Origin: JBAYVY01 sp041674345 | Lineage (GTDB): Bacteria > Planctomycetota > Phycisphaerae > Phycisphaerales > Zrk34 | Assembly: GCA_041674345.1 (NCBI GenBank) | Contig: JBAYVY010000006.1 | Span: forward strand, 1-25,766 | Direction of reading: 5' to 3' | DNA length: 25,766 bases | Shown here: positions 14,235 to 21,714 of the stretch, piece after piece | How positions within the stretch are numbered: the stretch's first letter is position 1 | Layout of the letters: each line of letters opens with the position of its first letter | The notes under the pieces: generated by a model | What the model saw: only the letters and a program-made list of their open reading frames with translations | What the model was told of the DNA's origin: nothing | Databases searched by the model: none | Position numbers and translations under genes: made by a program

Positions 14235-15305
14235 TCAGATCGACGGGTCGTGGTCGGCCATGCCTGCTGAACCCCCGGAAGCGGGTACGCCGCTCCCGGA
14301 AGTTTCGCTTTGTTCCGGCTTGGCCGATGGGCCGTCGATGTAGGATTCTTCGAGGGTTTGACGCAGTTTCGCCAGGGCCTTGTTCTGAATCTGACGGACG
14401 CGCTCTTTCGTCAGCCCGACAAGTTTGCCGACCTGTTCGAGCGTCAGTGGCGTGCTTTCGGTGGAGGAACCCAGTGCGAAGCGATGTTCGATCACCGCTT
14501 GTTCGACGTCGGTCAGTTCCGCATCGTTGCGCTCGAAGATGCGTCGCACCTGTGAAGCGCAATCGGTTTCATACTCGTCGGTCTTGCGTTCCTGATGATC
14601 GCTTTTTTCGAGGGCGGGGTCGAAATCGGTGGGGAACATCGCCTTGTATTGCGACTGCTTGATGCCCGTCCTGCTGAACGCCTTGAGGATCGCCCGGCAG
14701 GCGTAGGTGCTGAACTTGAAGCCCTTGGATGCGTTGAACTTGTCGGTGGCCCGCAGGAGGGCCATGTTGCCTTCGCTGATGAGATCGGCGAAGTCCAGAT
14801 CAGCCCCGCGCACACGTTTGGCCATCGCCAATACCAGGGCGAGGTTGAACTGCGCGATGCGGTCTCGCAGTGTGCGGGACAGGCGATACCAGTGGAGCAG
14901 GTCGCGGGCTTGGGCGTCGGTGACGGGCTTGTCGCCGATCTTTTTGCGGAGTTGCGCGACGCGATAGCGGGCGTAGTTGAACTGGAGGAACAGGGCCTGT
15001 TCCTGATGTTTGTTGAGGACGACGTTGACCACGCCGCGCACGTCACGGAGGGTGGAGGCGGACTCCATGACCGGGTGGTACCAACTGGTGTTGGGTTCGG
15101 GAGTGGCCGGGGCCTGTTTGAAGAGAATGTCCTCGGCGTCCTTCTTGGTGAAGATCGGGTCCATGACCGGGTCGGTCGGCTCGCTGAGCAGCTCGGCCAG
15201 GTCATTGCGATCGCGCGGCGCCAGATGCGCGGCCCCGGTGGGCGCGGCGATCGTCCGCCGGCGTCGAAGTTGTTCCAGAGGCGTGGGGGTGAGTGTTTCG
15301 GTCAT
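14235..15305 (-). CDS. RNA polymerase sigma-70-family factor
   Basis: A 356-residue sigma factor that directs RNA polymerase to a promoter set. Region 2 spans about residues 144-215 (RDRIAQFNLALVLAMAKRV, DFADLISEGNMALLRATDKF, FKFSTYACRAI), the core-binding and -10-reading part. Region 4 spans about 262-320, with the helix-turn-helix LEQVGKLVGLTKERVRQIQNKAL. Region 3 is not recognisable: about 45 residues of charged linker separate regions 2 and 4. The first 140 residues resemble no standard region 1. The start at 15305 (MTETLTPTPL) is the first Met after an AAAGG-containing leader. The C-terminal tail (SGSGVPASGGSAG) is encoded by CCCCCGGAA-type words and looks like an added linker. Regulon unknown. 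Confidence 0.9.
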   Translation of the reverse strand: MTETLTPTPLEQLRRRRTIAAPTGAAHLAPRDRNDLAELLSEPTDPVMDPIFTKKDAEDILFKQAPATPEPNTSWYHPVMESASTLRDVRGVVNVVLNKHQEQALFLQFNYARYRVAQLRKKIGDKPVTDAQARDLLHWYRLSRTLRDRIAQFNLALVLAMAKRVRGADLDFADLISEGNMALLRATDKFNASKGFKFSTYACRAILKAFSRTGIKQSQYKAMFPTDFDPALEKSDHQERKTDEYETDCASQVRRIFERNDAELTDVEQAVIEHRFALGSSTESTPLTLEQVGKLVGLTKERVRQIQNKALAKLRQTLEESYIDGPSAKPEQSETSGSGVPASGGSAGMADHDPSI

Positions 15306-15516
15306 TGAGGTAACCGCCTTTCTTTCTGAGACACGCGGGTTGGCTCCCAGCGAACACACGCGTCTTGTGAACCATACGTCCGGGCGATGCGGTCGGTTCA
15401 ATTCATATGGTACTAAAAGAGTGCCCTATGTAAAACCTAAAACAAGTCATTTCCGCAAAATTATTTCTCACAATGAATTATGGATATTTCGATCCGATTC
15501 ACTTGGGGAAAGTCGC

Positions 15517-15551
15517 AAGTGGGAAGTCGAAGAAAGTGGGAAGTGGGAAGT
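15517..15551. repeat. GGGAAGT word island
   Basis: AAGTGGGAAGT units repeated three times with variation. It is the same style of tandem short word as the islands at 4395, 8801 and 24960, but with a different word. Confidence 0.55.
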
Positions 15552-15666
15552 AAAGACCTTTTCATCGCCGCCGGCCGTGTTCACTGTCCCTGGTATGGCC
15601 ATGCCGGGGCTTTGGCAAGTTTTTCAAAGATCCCAAACCCGGTTCGCTATTTTTTCATCAAAACAC

Positions 15667-15705
15667 TTGACGGATCGGCATGGCGCGTTGTATTTGGCAC
15701 GTGCC
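15667..15705 (+). promoter_or_regulatory. Candidate promoter with overlapping palindrome
   Basis: TTGACG at 15667 and TGTATT or TATTTG 16-18 bases later form a plausible sigma-70 promoter for the secreted-protein gene at 15777. The perfect palindrome GGCACGTGCC (15696-15705) covers the likely start point and could be an operator. Confidence 0.4.
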
Positions 15706-15776
15706 AATTCGACACATGTCATTTTTGGCGGGTTCATCCCATTCCATTCACCCCCGCACGGGGAAGGAGGAAGATC

Positions 15777-16529
15777 ATGTCGAATCGCAAGTGGAACATG
15801 GCCCGGTTGATGTTGTGGGTGTCCGGTACGCTGGTTGGAATCTCGGCTGCGGCACCCGCGGTTCAGGCGGACACGATTCTGGTGCAACAGGGCTGGGAAG
15901 CCCCGGCGTTCAACAACGGCGACGCCCCCGGCTCCCCCGGCTCCCCCGGCTCCCCCGGTTCCCCCGGCTCCCCCGGTTCGCCGTTCACCTATCAACCCGA
16001 CATTGAATTGCTGATTCGCCGGGACGGCGATGCCATCGCCTCTGTTCCGCCCGGCGACGATGTCACCGAAGACTGGCTCCGCGAACTGACGGAATCCGAA
16101 GAACAAGATGCGGCGGATGATCGCGCCGACGCACAACCCAACCCCGCGATCGCCGACGCCATCGCGCGATACCCTGATTATTGGTTGAAACTCGGCGGGG
16201 GCACGGTGTACGTCGATATGGGCGATGCCCGGCATCTGATGGCTGCCTGTCTCTGGCCCGATCTTTATGCGCGTCTGTTGTTCGCGCGCGCCCGGCGGAC
16301 AGGCCGGTTGTCAGGCGTTTGTCGATTCCATCGGCGAAGGCGTTCGCTTCAAGTCCTGCCGCGATGCCATGCAATCCCTGGCGGCCGCCCGTGCCGGAGG
16401 CTGAATCGCTATCTCGATGAACGCATCATTCCGTTGACCGAGGAACTTGTCTGGATTGAACGCGGATATGCCGAGCAAAAAAACGCGGGCAACAAGACGC
16501 GCCGTCCCAGGGCGAGCGATCTTTGGTGA
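15777..16529 (+). CDS. Secreted Gly-Ser-Pro-repeat protein with probable compensating frameshifts
   Basis: The ATG at 15777 follows an AAGGAGG ribosome site. The product starts with a signal peptide (cleavage probably after APAVQA, residue 31), then six GSP units at residues 52-69, then a mixed domain; I do not recognise a family. The uninterrupted frame gives 250 residues, but between about 16275 and 16400 it turns Arg/Cys/His-rich (RFHRRRRSLQVLPR), typical of a wrong frame in GC-rich DNA. The +1 frame there reads GCQAFVDSIGEGVRFKSC and RDAMQSLAAARAGG, with better codon use, and stops just where the original frame resumes sensibly (LNRYLDERIIPLTEEL). Two compensating indels, genuine or assembly errors, are likely. 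It is divergent from the sigma-factor gene. Confidence 0.6.
   Translation: MSNRKWNMARLMLWVSGTLVGISAAAPAVQADTILVQQGWEAPAFNNGDAPGSPGSPGSPGSPGSPGSPFTYQPDIELLIRRDGDAIASVPPGDDVTEDWLRELTESEEQDAADDRADAQPNPAIADAIARYPDYWLKLGGGTVYVDMGDARHLMAACLWPDLYARLLFARARRTGRLSGVCRFHRRRRSLQVLPRCHAIPGGRPCRRLNRYLDERIIPLTEELVWIERGYAEQKNAGNKTRRPRASDLW
15930..15983 (+). repeat. Nine-base tandem repeat encoding (GSP)6
   Basis: Six units of GGCTCCCCC or GGTTCCCCC (last unit GGTTCGCCG), in frame. It shares the CCCCCGG core with the dispersed CCCCCGGAA word and is likely to vary in copy number. Confidence 0.9.
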
Positions 16530-16671
16530 TCGCGACGTCGAATGCCGCGTTTGATTTGGTACGCGCCGCCGCCGCCGCCGCCGACCCCCGGCATCACGAA
16601 TAACCCGTCACCTCTCCGGGGGCCGCCGCACTACGGAACAAAGTGTTGAAGTTTTATCCGAACCGGGGTGT

Positions 16672-17403
16672 TCATTGCATTCCGTTGCCGGTCAGCGGAT
16701 TGCACCACAGCGGATTCGGCCCGCCGGCGTTCCGCCAGGCGAGGTAGGTTTCGGTGCTGACCAATTCCACGTGCGTATCGGCGAACGCGGCGGAACCGCG
16801 GTCGTCGTGACGTGAACTGATGGTTTCGCTCTGGCTCCAGGGGTCGTCGTTGCCGTCGTTCCAACCGTTTTTTTCGTCCCCTTCCCACATCAGCAGGGCG
16901 TCACCGCGAAACTTGGCGAGTTGCACCGAGGGCGAGACGAAGGAATCGAAACCGCGCACCACGCTGCTCATGATGTAGCTGGTCAGGTTTTGCACCTGCG
17001 TCCAAGGCCCCTTGTCCAGTGGACAGCGATAGATTTTTTCGCCGTTCAGGTAAGGCCACAGCGATCCTTTTTCCACGTCGGCGCTCTGACTCTTGCCGGG
17101 ATACTGATAAAGCCAACCCGGCCCGGCCCACTTCGGCGGCGTGCCCTTTTCCATGCTGTCGGAGTTGGGGAACGGCATGAATCCGTCCTGCTCCCCGGCA
17201 TACATCGCGCCGCTCGTCATCATCTGGCGAATCTGCGACGTGCATTGCGTTCCCCTGGCTTGGCGCAAGGCGCGATTCAGCGACGGCAACAGAATCCCCA
17301 GTAGCAACGCGATGATGCCGATGACCACCAAAAGTTCCACCAGCGTGAAACCGCGCCCCCGGAAGCATTTCGGATTGCTGATTTCGGATTGCCGATTGAA
17401 AAG
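16672..17403 (-). CDS. Prepilin-like protein with N-terminal methylation motif (H-X9-DG type)
   Basis: A pseudopilin-like envelope protein. The leader ends RGRG and is followed by FTLVELLVVIGIIALLLGIL, the class III signal cut by prepilin peptidase between Gly19 and Phe20 (from the 17403 start). Towards the C-terminus SSRHDDRGSAAFADTHVELV matches the H-X9-DG-type ending common in the greatly expanded planctomycetal families. Length from this start is 243 residues. The start is uncertain: ATGs at 17472 and 17469 are also in frame and none has a strong ribosome site. The leader codons lie in a word repeat (AATCGGCAATCCGAAATCAG) and include a CCCCCGGAA word at 17356. It may assemble in a type II-like apparatus or sit alone in the membrane; no secretion genes are nearby. 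Confidence 0.8.
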   Translation of the reverse strand, partial: LFNRQSEISNPKCFRGRGFTLVELLVVIGIIALLLGILLPSLNRALRQARGTQCTSQIRQMMTSGAMYAGEQDGFMPFPNSDSMEKGTPPKWAGPGWLYQYPGKSQSADVEKGSLWPYLNGEKIYRCPLDKGPWTQVQNLTSYIMSSVVRGFDSFVSPSVQLAKFRGDALLMWEGDEKNGWNDGNDDPWSQSETISSRHDDRGSAAFADTHVELVSTETYLAWRNAGGPNPLWCNPLTGNGMQ

Positions 17404-17526
17404 CATTCGGCGCGCATCGCAATCGCATCGCTCGGCGGAGGCGGTCAATGGAGCGCATTCATAACGCATCATTCTCACAGACGCGGGAAAAGAACGGTTT
17501 ATTTCAAAATCAGAAATCAGAAATTC

Positions 17527-18207
17527 CTACCCCGGCCAGACCATCGACTCTCCCGGTTTCAGCGACCGCACTTTCGCCGATTTGGGCTTCAATTCCGCCG
17601 GGTTTTGCTCGATCAGCGGCCAGGTGTTGTAATGAATCGGTATCGCCACTTGCGGATTGACGTAATCCACCGCGATGCTCGCCAGATTCGGCCCCATCGT
17701 GAAGCGATCCCCGATGCACACGCACATCACCTGCGGCTGCGCCATTTCGCCGATCAGTTTCATGTCGCTGTATAACGCCGTGTCCCCCGTGTGATACACC
17801 TTCACCCCCGCCTGCTTGAAATTCAGCACCAGGCCCGTCGGCTGGCCCATGTACCGGCCCTCGTAACTGGACGAGTGGAATGCCGGGACGAACGATACAT
17901 ACCCGAACGGCGTGTAAATCCGCCCGCCGGGGTTGCCCGGCTCCAGTTTCGCCACGCCCTGTTCCTCCAAAAAGTTGCACAGCTCGAACACGCCGTACAC
18001 CGTCGCATCGCATCGCTTGGCGATCGCCACCGTGTCGCCCACGTGATCGGCATGGCCGTGCGTCAGCGCGATGAAATCGGCATGAATGTCGCCCGGTTTC
18101 TGCACGGCCACGGGGTTGCCGGTCAGAAACGGATCGACCAACACCCGATGCTTCCCGTCGTCAAACAAAAAACCCGAATGACCCAGGTAGGTGATTTCCA
18201 GCGACAT
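17527..18207 (-). CDS. Metallo-beta-lactamase-fold hydrolase (UPF0173 type)
   Basis: A 226-residue cytosolic metal-dependent hydrolase. It has the metal-binding HGHADH motif at 50-55, an early LGHSGFLF strand-turn, VLVDPFLTGN, a YHTGDTALYSDM motif with the metal-bridging Asp, and a late HYNTWP histidine. This order is that of the UPF0173 (YtkL-like) branch. The substrate is unknown. The start at 18207 has AAAGGGGA at good distance. It lies 42 bases after the dihydrouridine synthase on the same strand, so the two are probably co-transcribed. Confidence 0.9.
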   Translation of the reverse strand: MSLEITYLGHSGFLFDDGKHRVLVDPFLTGNPVAVQKPGDIHADFIALTHGHADHVGDTVAIAKRCDATVYGVFELCNFLEEQGVAKLEPGNPGGRIYTPFGYVSFVPAFHSSSYEGRYMGQPTGLVLNFKQAGVKVYHTGDTALYSDMKLIGEMAQPQVMCVCIGDRFTMGPNLASIAVDYVNPQVAIPIHYNTWPLIEQNPAELKPKSAKVRSLKPGESMVWPG

Positions 18208-18249
18208 GGTGTCCCCTTTCGACAAGAAAATCCGCGGCCGCTTACTTCA

Positions 18250-19344
18250 TCATAGCCGCCGCGCCGCCGGCGATGTAGCGCGAAATATCGCATCACGCTC
18301 CAACCATGTCACCGGCACCGCCTCGGCGCGTTCTCCGGCTTCATCGAGAAATCGCGTGATGATCGACGCGAATTGCGAACCACCCGTCATCGCCATGATC
18401 GCCTGCTTCAACGTTTTGCAAGGCCCCAGGTGCGGGCTGTATCCGCCGATCTTTTGTTTGATGCGATTGATCGCGTACCGTTCCCCCCGGAAGGTCAGCA
18501 GATGATCGAAATGCGATTGCAGACACGCCAGCCGCTGTCGCAAGGTGAGTTCCGGGGGCGGTTCGCCGTGCGCCAACAGATGAGCGGTGTCGCGCAACAA
18601 CCACGGCGCGCCCAGCGCCGCCCGCGCGATCATCACGCCGTCGCACCCCGTCGCGGCCACCATGCGCACCGCATCAAATGGTGTGCGAATGTCGCCGTTG
18701 CCTACCCCCGGAACTTTTCCGCCGCCTTCTTCATGCACAGCGTCAATCACCGCCCGGATGCCGTCGAGGTTGACCGTGCCTTTGAAGCGCATCGCCGCGG
18801 TGCGTCCGTGAATCGTGATGCACCGGATGCCCGCGCGCACCAGTTGCCGCGCCAGCGCGGGGGCGGTCCATTCCGGGGGTTCGCTGTCGTGATAGCCCAG
18901 ACGCAGTTTCGCGGTCACCGGGACATGCGGCGCGTACGTCGCCATTTCGTTGACCAGTCGTTCGGCCAGCCGCGCCGTATGCTCCGGCGTGCAAAGCATC
19001 ATCGACCCCGCGAATGTCTTGGTCACCTTATCGACCGGGCAACCCATGTTGATGTCGATGACTTTCGCCCCCCGGTCCACCGCCCACCGGGCCGCCTCGC
19101 ACATCACCCCCGGAAGGTTGCCGTACAACTGCATGCCGAGGGGTTGGTCTTCCGCGCATGTCGCCATGAGCCATCGCGTCTGCCGATTCTGTTTCAGCAC
19201 GCCGTGCGGACAGAGCAGATCGGTGAACGCCAGCCCCACGCCGCCGCACGATCGCGCGACCAGTCGAAACGGCAAATCACAATGCCCCGCGACGGGCGCG
19301 AGCAGGACGTTGGATTCAAGTTGGAGCGATCCGATTCGCAGCAT
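18250..19344 (-). CDS. dus: tRNA-dihydrouridine synthase
   Basis: An FMN enzyme that reduces specific uridines in tRNA to dihydrouridine using NAD(P)H. The 364-residue length fits the DusA/B/C family. Visible motifs: LLAPVAGHCDLPFR at the first strand, DINMGCPVDKV with the catalytic Cys102, PVTAKLRLGY with FMN-binding Lys145, ITIHGRTA with His178, and GNGDIRTPFDA plus GCDGVMIARAALGAPW at the phosphate-binding end. A helical C-terminal domain follows. DusB-like is the closest fit by eye, but the subtype is not certain. Five CCCCCGGAA words lie inside this one gene (18484, 18550, 18705, 18871, 19107), encoding ordinary residues such as PG or PE. It leads the dus-UPF0173 pair and is divergent from the acetyltransferase gene. 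Confidence 0.95.
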   Translation of the reverse strand: MLRIGSLQLESNVLLAPVAGHCDLPFRLVARSCGGVGLAFTDLLCPHGVLKQNRQTRWLMATCAEDQPLGMQLYGNLPGVMCEAARWAVDRGAKVIDINMGCPVDKVTKTFAGSMMLCTPEHTARLAERLVNEMATYAPHVPVTAKLRLGYHDSEPPEWTAPALARQLVRAGIRCITIHGRTAAMRFKGTVNLDGIRAVIDAVHEEGGGKVPGVGNGDIRTPFDAVRMVAATGCDGVMIARAALGAPWLLRDTAHLLAHGEPPPELTLRQRLACLQSHFDHLLTFRGERYAINRIKQKIGGYSPHLGPCKTLKQAIMAMTGGSQFASIITRFLDEAGERAEAVPVTWLERDAIFRATSPAARRL

Positions 19345-19428
19345 GGTGACATTTTACGTCCGGGGGCCGCTCGCGGCTTAGCGATCTTTGTGATGAATAA
19401 AAAACGGGAAATCCGGTACCATACCCGC

Positions 19429-19884
19429 ATGGAAAAAGTCATTCGACGCTATCGGCCGGGACGGGAGGGGCAGTGGGTTTCGTCGTTGCTGACGAAACTC
19501 GGCCGCGCGGATTTCAAACCCGACAAGGATATGACCTGGGTGGTCGCGGTGGACAACCAGCCCGTCGCGGTCGGGGCGTGGGACATTGACCCCGATGATC
19601 TGACGTCGGGGGCCGGGGCCGGGCGGATTGAGTTGCTGTGGGTGGAGGAGAAGTTTCGCCGGGCGGGTGTGGGAACGCTGCTGCTGCGGCGACTCATCAG
19701 CGAATTGCGCAAAACGGTGCGCCGGGCGGGCGCGGACACGCCGCTGCGAAGAGTCGCCATGCTCATGCCGACCACGGATGCCGCGGGACGCGAGTTTTTA
19801 CACGCGATGAAGTTTGACGTAACGGTCGATCCGCCGACGCGGACGATGGGGAGTTTCACCACGGAAGATACGGAGGAAGGGTGA
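19429..19884 (+). CDS. GNAT-family N-acetyltransferase
   Basis: A 151-residue protein with the GNAT core: IELLWVEEKFRRAGVGTLLLRRLISEL contains motif A, with the acetyl-CoA pyrophosphate loop RRAGVG at residues 77-82. The substrate cannot be told. The ATG at 19429 lacks a ribosome site but is preceded six bases upstream by TACCAT, so a leaderless mRNA is conceivable; an in-frame ATG at 19393 is the alternative. The last nine residues (FTTEDTEEG) are encoded by the dispersed ACCACGGAG-type repeat, so the tail is probably an accident of repeat insertion. A 50-bp palindrome begins two bases after the stop. Confidence 0.75.
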   Translation: MEKVIRRYRPGREGQWVSSLLTKLGRADFKPDKDMTWVVAVDNQPVAVGAWDIDPDDLTSGAGAGRIELLWVEEKFRRAGVGTLLLRRLISELRKTVRRAGADTPLRRVAMLMPTTDAAGREFLHAMKFDVTVDPPTRTMGSFTTEDTEEG

Positions 19885-19886
19885 AT

Positions 19887-19936
19887 CATCTTTCCGCCGC
19901 TTGCGGCTTCGCGAAGCCGCAAGCGGCGGAAAGATG
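19887..19936. repeat. Perfect 50-bp palindrome (GCCGCAAGCGGC family)
   Basis: Each 25-base arm contains CCGCCGCTTGCGGCTTCG or its complement, meeting without a loop. It lies directly after the GNAT stop codon and 105 bases before atpC, so it may end the GNAT transcript as a hairpin or stabilise its 3' end. The core GCCGCAAGCGGC recurs at 4377 and 20858. Confidence 0.9.
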
Positions 19937-20041
19937 CGGGAACACCCCCCATCGTTCCATCATCCGGTTCTCATCACGCGGATTGATGCGGTTCCGGGCG
20001 TCGTCTATGATGGGCGATCCTCAAACAAACGGAGCATGGTC

Positions 20042-20461
20042 GTGGCGAATGATTTTGAATTCAGCTTGGTGACACCGGAACGGATGGTGCTGGAGGGCCG
20101 CGCTACATATGCGGAGATACCGGCCCACGACGGACAACTCGGCGTGGCGGCGGGCCGGGCGGCGATGCTCGTGAAGCTCGGCGTGGGCAAACTTCGCTTG
20201 GAAACCCCCGGAAGCCCCGGAAGTGCCGCCCCCGGAAGTGAAAAGATATTCATACTGGACGGCGGGTTCGCGCAGATGCAGGGCAACAAACTGTCGCTCA
20301 TCAGCGAACGGGCGATTGACGCCGCGGAATTGACCAGCGCCGAGGCGCGCGACGCATTGACCCAGGCCGAGGCGATGCCCAAAACCAGCGGCGAACAACT
20401 GGCCAAGCGCGATCACGACCTGGCGATGGCGCGTGCGATGACGGCGGCGGTGGGGGCGTGA
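20042..20461 (+). CDS. atpC: ATP synthase F1 epsilon subunit, isolated gene
   Basis: Part of the rotor stalk of F-type ATP synthase, coupling and inhibiting the motor. The N-terminal beta-sandwich shows FSLVTPERMVLEG, EIPAHDGQLGVAAGRAAML and a second sheet (KIFILDGGFAQMQGNKLSLI); the C-terminal helical hairpin runs from about residue 95 to 135. Total length is 139 residues, normal for the family, but the turn at 56-66 (PGSPGSAAPGS) is an insertion encoded by three CCCCGGAAG words. GGAG seven bases before the GTG at 20042 favours that start; the ATG at 20036 is only one base from GGAG. No other ATP synthase gene is in the window, whereas atpC usually follows atpD. Confidence 0.85.
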   Translation: MANDFEFSLVTPERMVLEGRATYAEIPAHDGQLGVAAGRAAMLVKLGVGKLRLETPGSPGSAAPGSEKIFILDGGFAQMQGNKLSLISERAIDAAELTSAEARDALTQAEAMPKTSGEQLAKRDHDLAMARAMTAAVGA

Positions 20462-20533
20462 GGGTCACATTGAAGGCATTGAGGCAAGCGGGATCGGGCG
20501 CTGCGTGTGTTTCTCTTCCTCATCACTCGTCGC

Positions 20534-20827
20534 TCATCGCTTCTTGCGGCAGGGGATTCGATACATGACCAGCAGGTCGCCGGTGTCGCGGTCGAGGGTC
20601 TCGAAGCGTTCGATGATGCCGGTGCGGTCGGGGACGAGGACGGAGCCGTCGGCGAGGAGGATGTCGTCGATCAGTTCATTGGGGGGCGTTTCCCATTCCA
20701 GTTGACGAATGGTGTTATGTTCGGAGCGGGGGATGCGATAGGTGGTTCCGACGTAGGTGATGGAGGCCGAGCCGGTGGGATTTTGCATGCCGTGGTGGAG
20801 GGGCTGGTAGAAGACGGTGCCGGACAT
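20534..20827 (-). CDS. 97-residue protein, function unknown
   Basis: Starts MSGTVFYQPLHHGMQNPTGS and contains short beta-like stretches (ASITYVGTTYRIP, LLADGSVLVPDRTGIIERF), ending in a basic RIPCRKKR. No signal peptide or membrane segment. A good GGAG ribosome site lies nine bases before the ATG and codon use is normal, so the gene is real. I recognise no family. It follows the prepilin-like gene on the same strand after 72 bases that contain a GCTAAGCCGC repeat and a GGGGGTC tandem. It could be the last gene of the B12-controlled unit or be independent. Confidence 0.65.
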   Translation of the reverse strand: MSGTVFYQPLHHGMQNPTGSASITYVGTTYRIPRSEHNTIRQLEWETPPNELIDDILLADGSVLVPDRTGIIERFETLDRDTGDLLVMYRIPCRKKR

Positions 20828-20852
20828 GGGGTGGTACTCCTTTACCTGAGGT

Positions 20853-20870
20853 GCTAAGCCGCAAGCGGCT
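20853..20870. repeat. GCTAAGCCGCAAGCGGCT dispersed repeat
   Basis: Contains the 14-base palindrome-like AGCCGCAAGCGGCT. It lies between the 97-residue gene and the prepilin gene. Same family as 4372-4388 and 19887-19936. Confidence 0.7.
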
Positions 20871-20879
20871 GAAAATTTT

Positions 20880-20901
20880 CGGGGGTCGGGGGTCGGGGGT
20901 C
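20880..20901. repeat. GGGGGTC tandem, three units
   Basis: Three consecutive GGGGGTC units reaching the stop codon of the prepilin-like gene. On the plus strand this gives three G5 runs, one short of a classical four-run quadruplex. Confidence 0.8.
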
Positions 20902-21661
20902 AGTCGCGGTCGAAGAGGGAGTTGTCGTTGGGGCCGAACCAACCGATGTGCAGTTGCTGATTGGCGGCCTGTGTGACGCCATAGGCGGGGTTGCTTGCGG
21001 TTGTAAAAGTCATGGTTTGCGAATCGACATGAGTATCAAGCCATGCGGTGTTCGTGATACCTGCATGGCGAAAGTGGATGGAAGGAGTGGCTTGTCCCGA
21101 AGAGTTGAAGGGGGCTTCGGCGAAAGAATACTCAATGATTTTGTTGGAGGATTGGCTGAACGCGGCGTCGGTGAACATGACGGATTGCGCGGGGTTGTGG
21201 AACCAGACGGATTTAGCGCCGAGTTTGGTATCGATGTCACCGATCTGATCGAAGCCCGCATGGTTGCTATATCCGTAGCCGCCGTTGCCTGCTTCAAAAC
21301 CGGTGGCGTCGAAGTCTTTGAATTCGGGGCACTGTTTGACCTGTGCCTGTTGGAAGTAAGACCAGAGGGGGCCGCGAGTCGGATCGAAGGGGGCTTGATT
21401 GTTGTCGCGTGTCCCGTGCCAGCGGTGGAGGTTGTGGATGGAATCGGCCGCGCCGGGGGCGAAGTAATCGTTTTGATCGTTGGAATAAACGGTATTGGCG
21501 ATGGCGAGTTGGCGGATGTTGGAGGCGCAGACGGTGGTGCGGGCGGCTTGTTTGGCCTTGCCGAGCGCGGGCAGGAGGATGCCCAGCAGCAGCGCGATGA
21601 TGGCGACGACGACCAGAAGTTCGACAAGCGTGAAGGCGGAATGGCGCGGGCGGGTACGCAT
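20900..21661 (-). CDS. Prepilin-like protein with H-X9-DG-type C-terminus
   Basis: A 253-residue pseudopilin-like protein. The short leader MRTRPRHSA is followed by FTLVELLVVVAIIALLLGIL, with predicted prepilin-peptidase cleavage before Phe10. The C-terminal SIHFRHAGITNTAWLDTHVDS is the family's H-X9-DG-like signature. The middle has few landmarks (WHGTRDNN, a CPEFKDFDATG turn). The start at 21661 is the only ATG near the leader; an upstream TTG at 21670 is possible and no Shine-Dalgarno site is evident. It lies 53 bases after the DUF4465-type PEP-CTERM gene on the same strand, so it may be part of the same transcript. Localisation is inferred as inner membrane facing the periplasm. Confidence 0.85.
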   Translation of the reverse strand: MRTRPRHSAFTLVELLVVVAIIALLLGILLPALGKAKQAARTTVCASNIRQLAIANTVYSNDQNDYFAPGAADSIHNLHRWHGTRDNNQAPFDPTRGPLWSYFQQAQVKQCPEFKDFDATGFEAGNGGYGYSNHAGFDQIGDIDTKLGAKSVWFHNPAQSVMFTDAAFSQSSNKIIEYSFAEAPFNSSGQATPSIHFRHAGITNTAWLDTHVDSQTMTFTTASNPAYGVTQAANQQLHIGWFGPNDNSLFDRD

Positions 21662-21714
21662 GAGGTTCAAGGCGACGGGTCGTCTTTCAACGGCCCGAAG
21701 CGGGAAATCAAGAG

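Larger units (their letters stand above)
15306..15776. other. Divergent intergenic region, AT-rich centre
   Basis: The AT-rich block at 15400-15490 probably contains the sigma-gene promoter, but I cannot fix a -35/-10 pair. Then come a GGGAAGT word island (15517-15551) and a promoter with palindrome for the plus-strand gene (15667-15705). Confidence 0.5.

Noticed and set aside
15930..15983. Regular repeats as a possible CRISPR array
   Set aside because: A nine-base in-frame tandem without spacers; it encodes GSP units.
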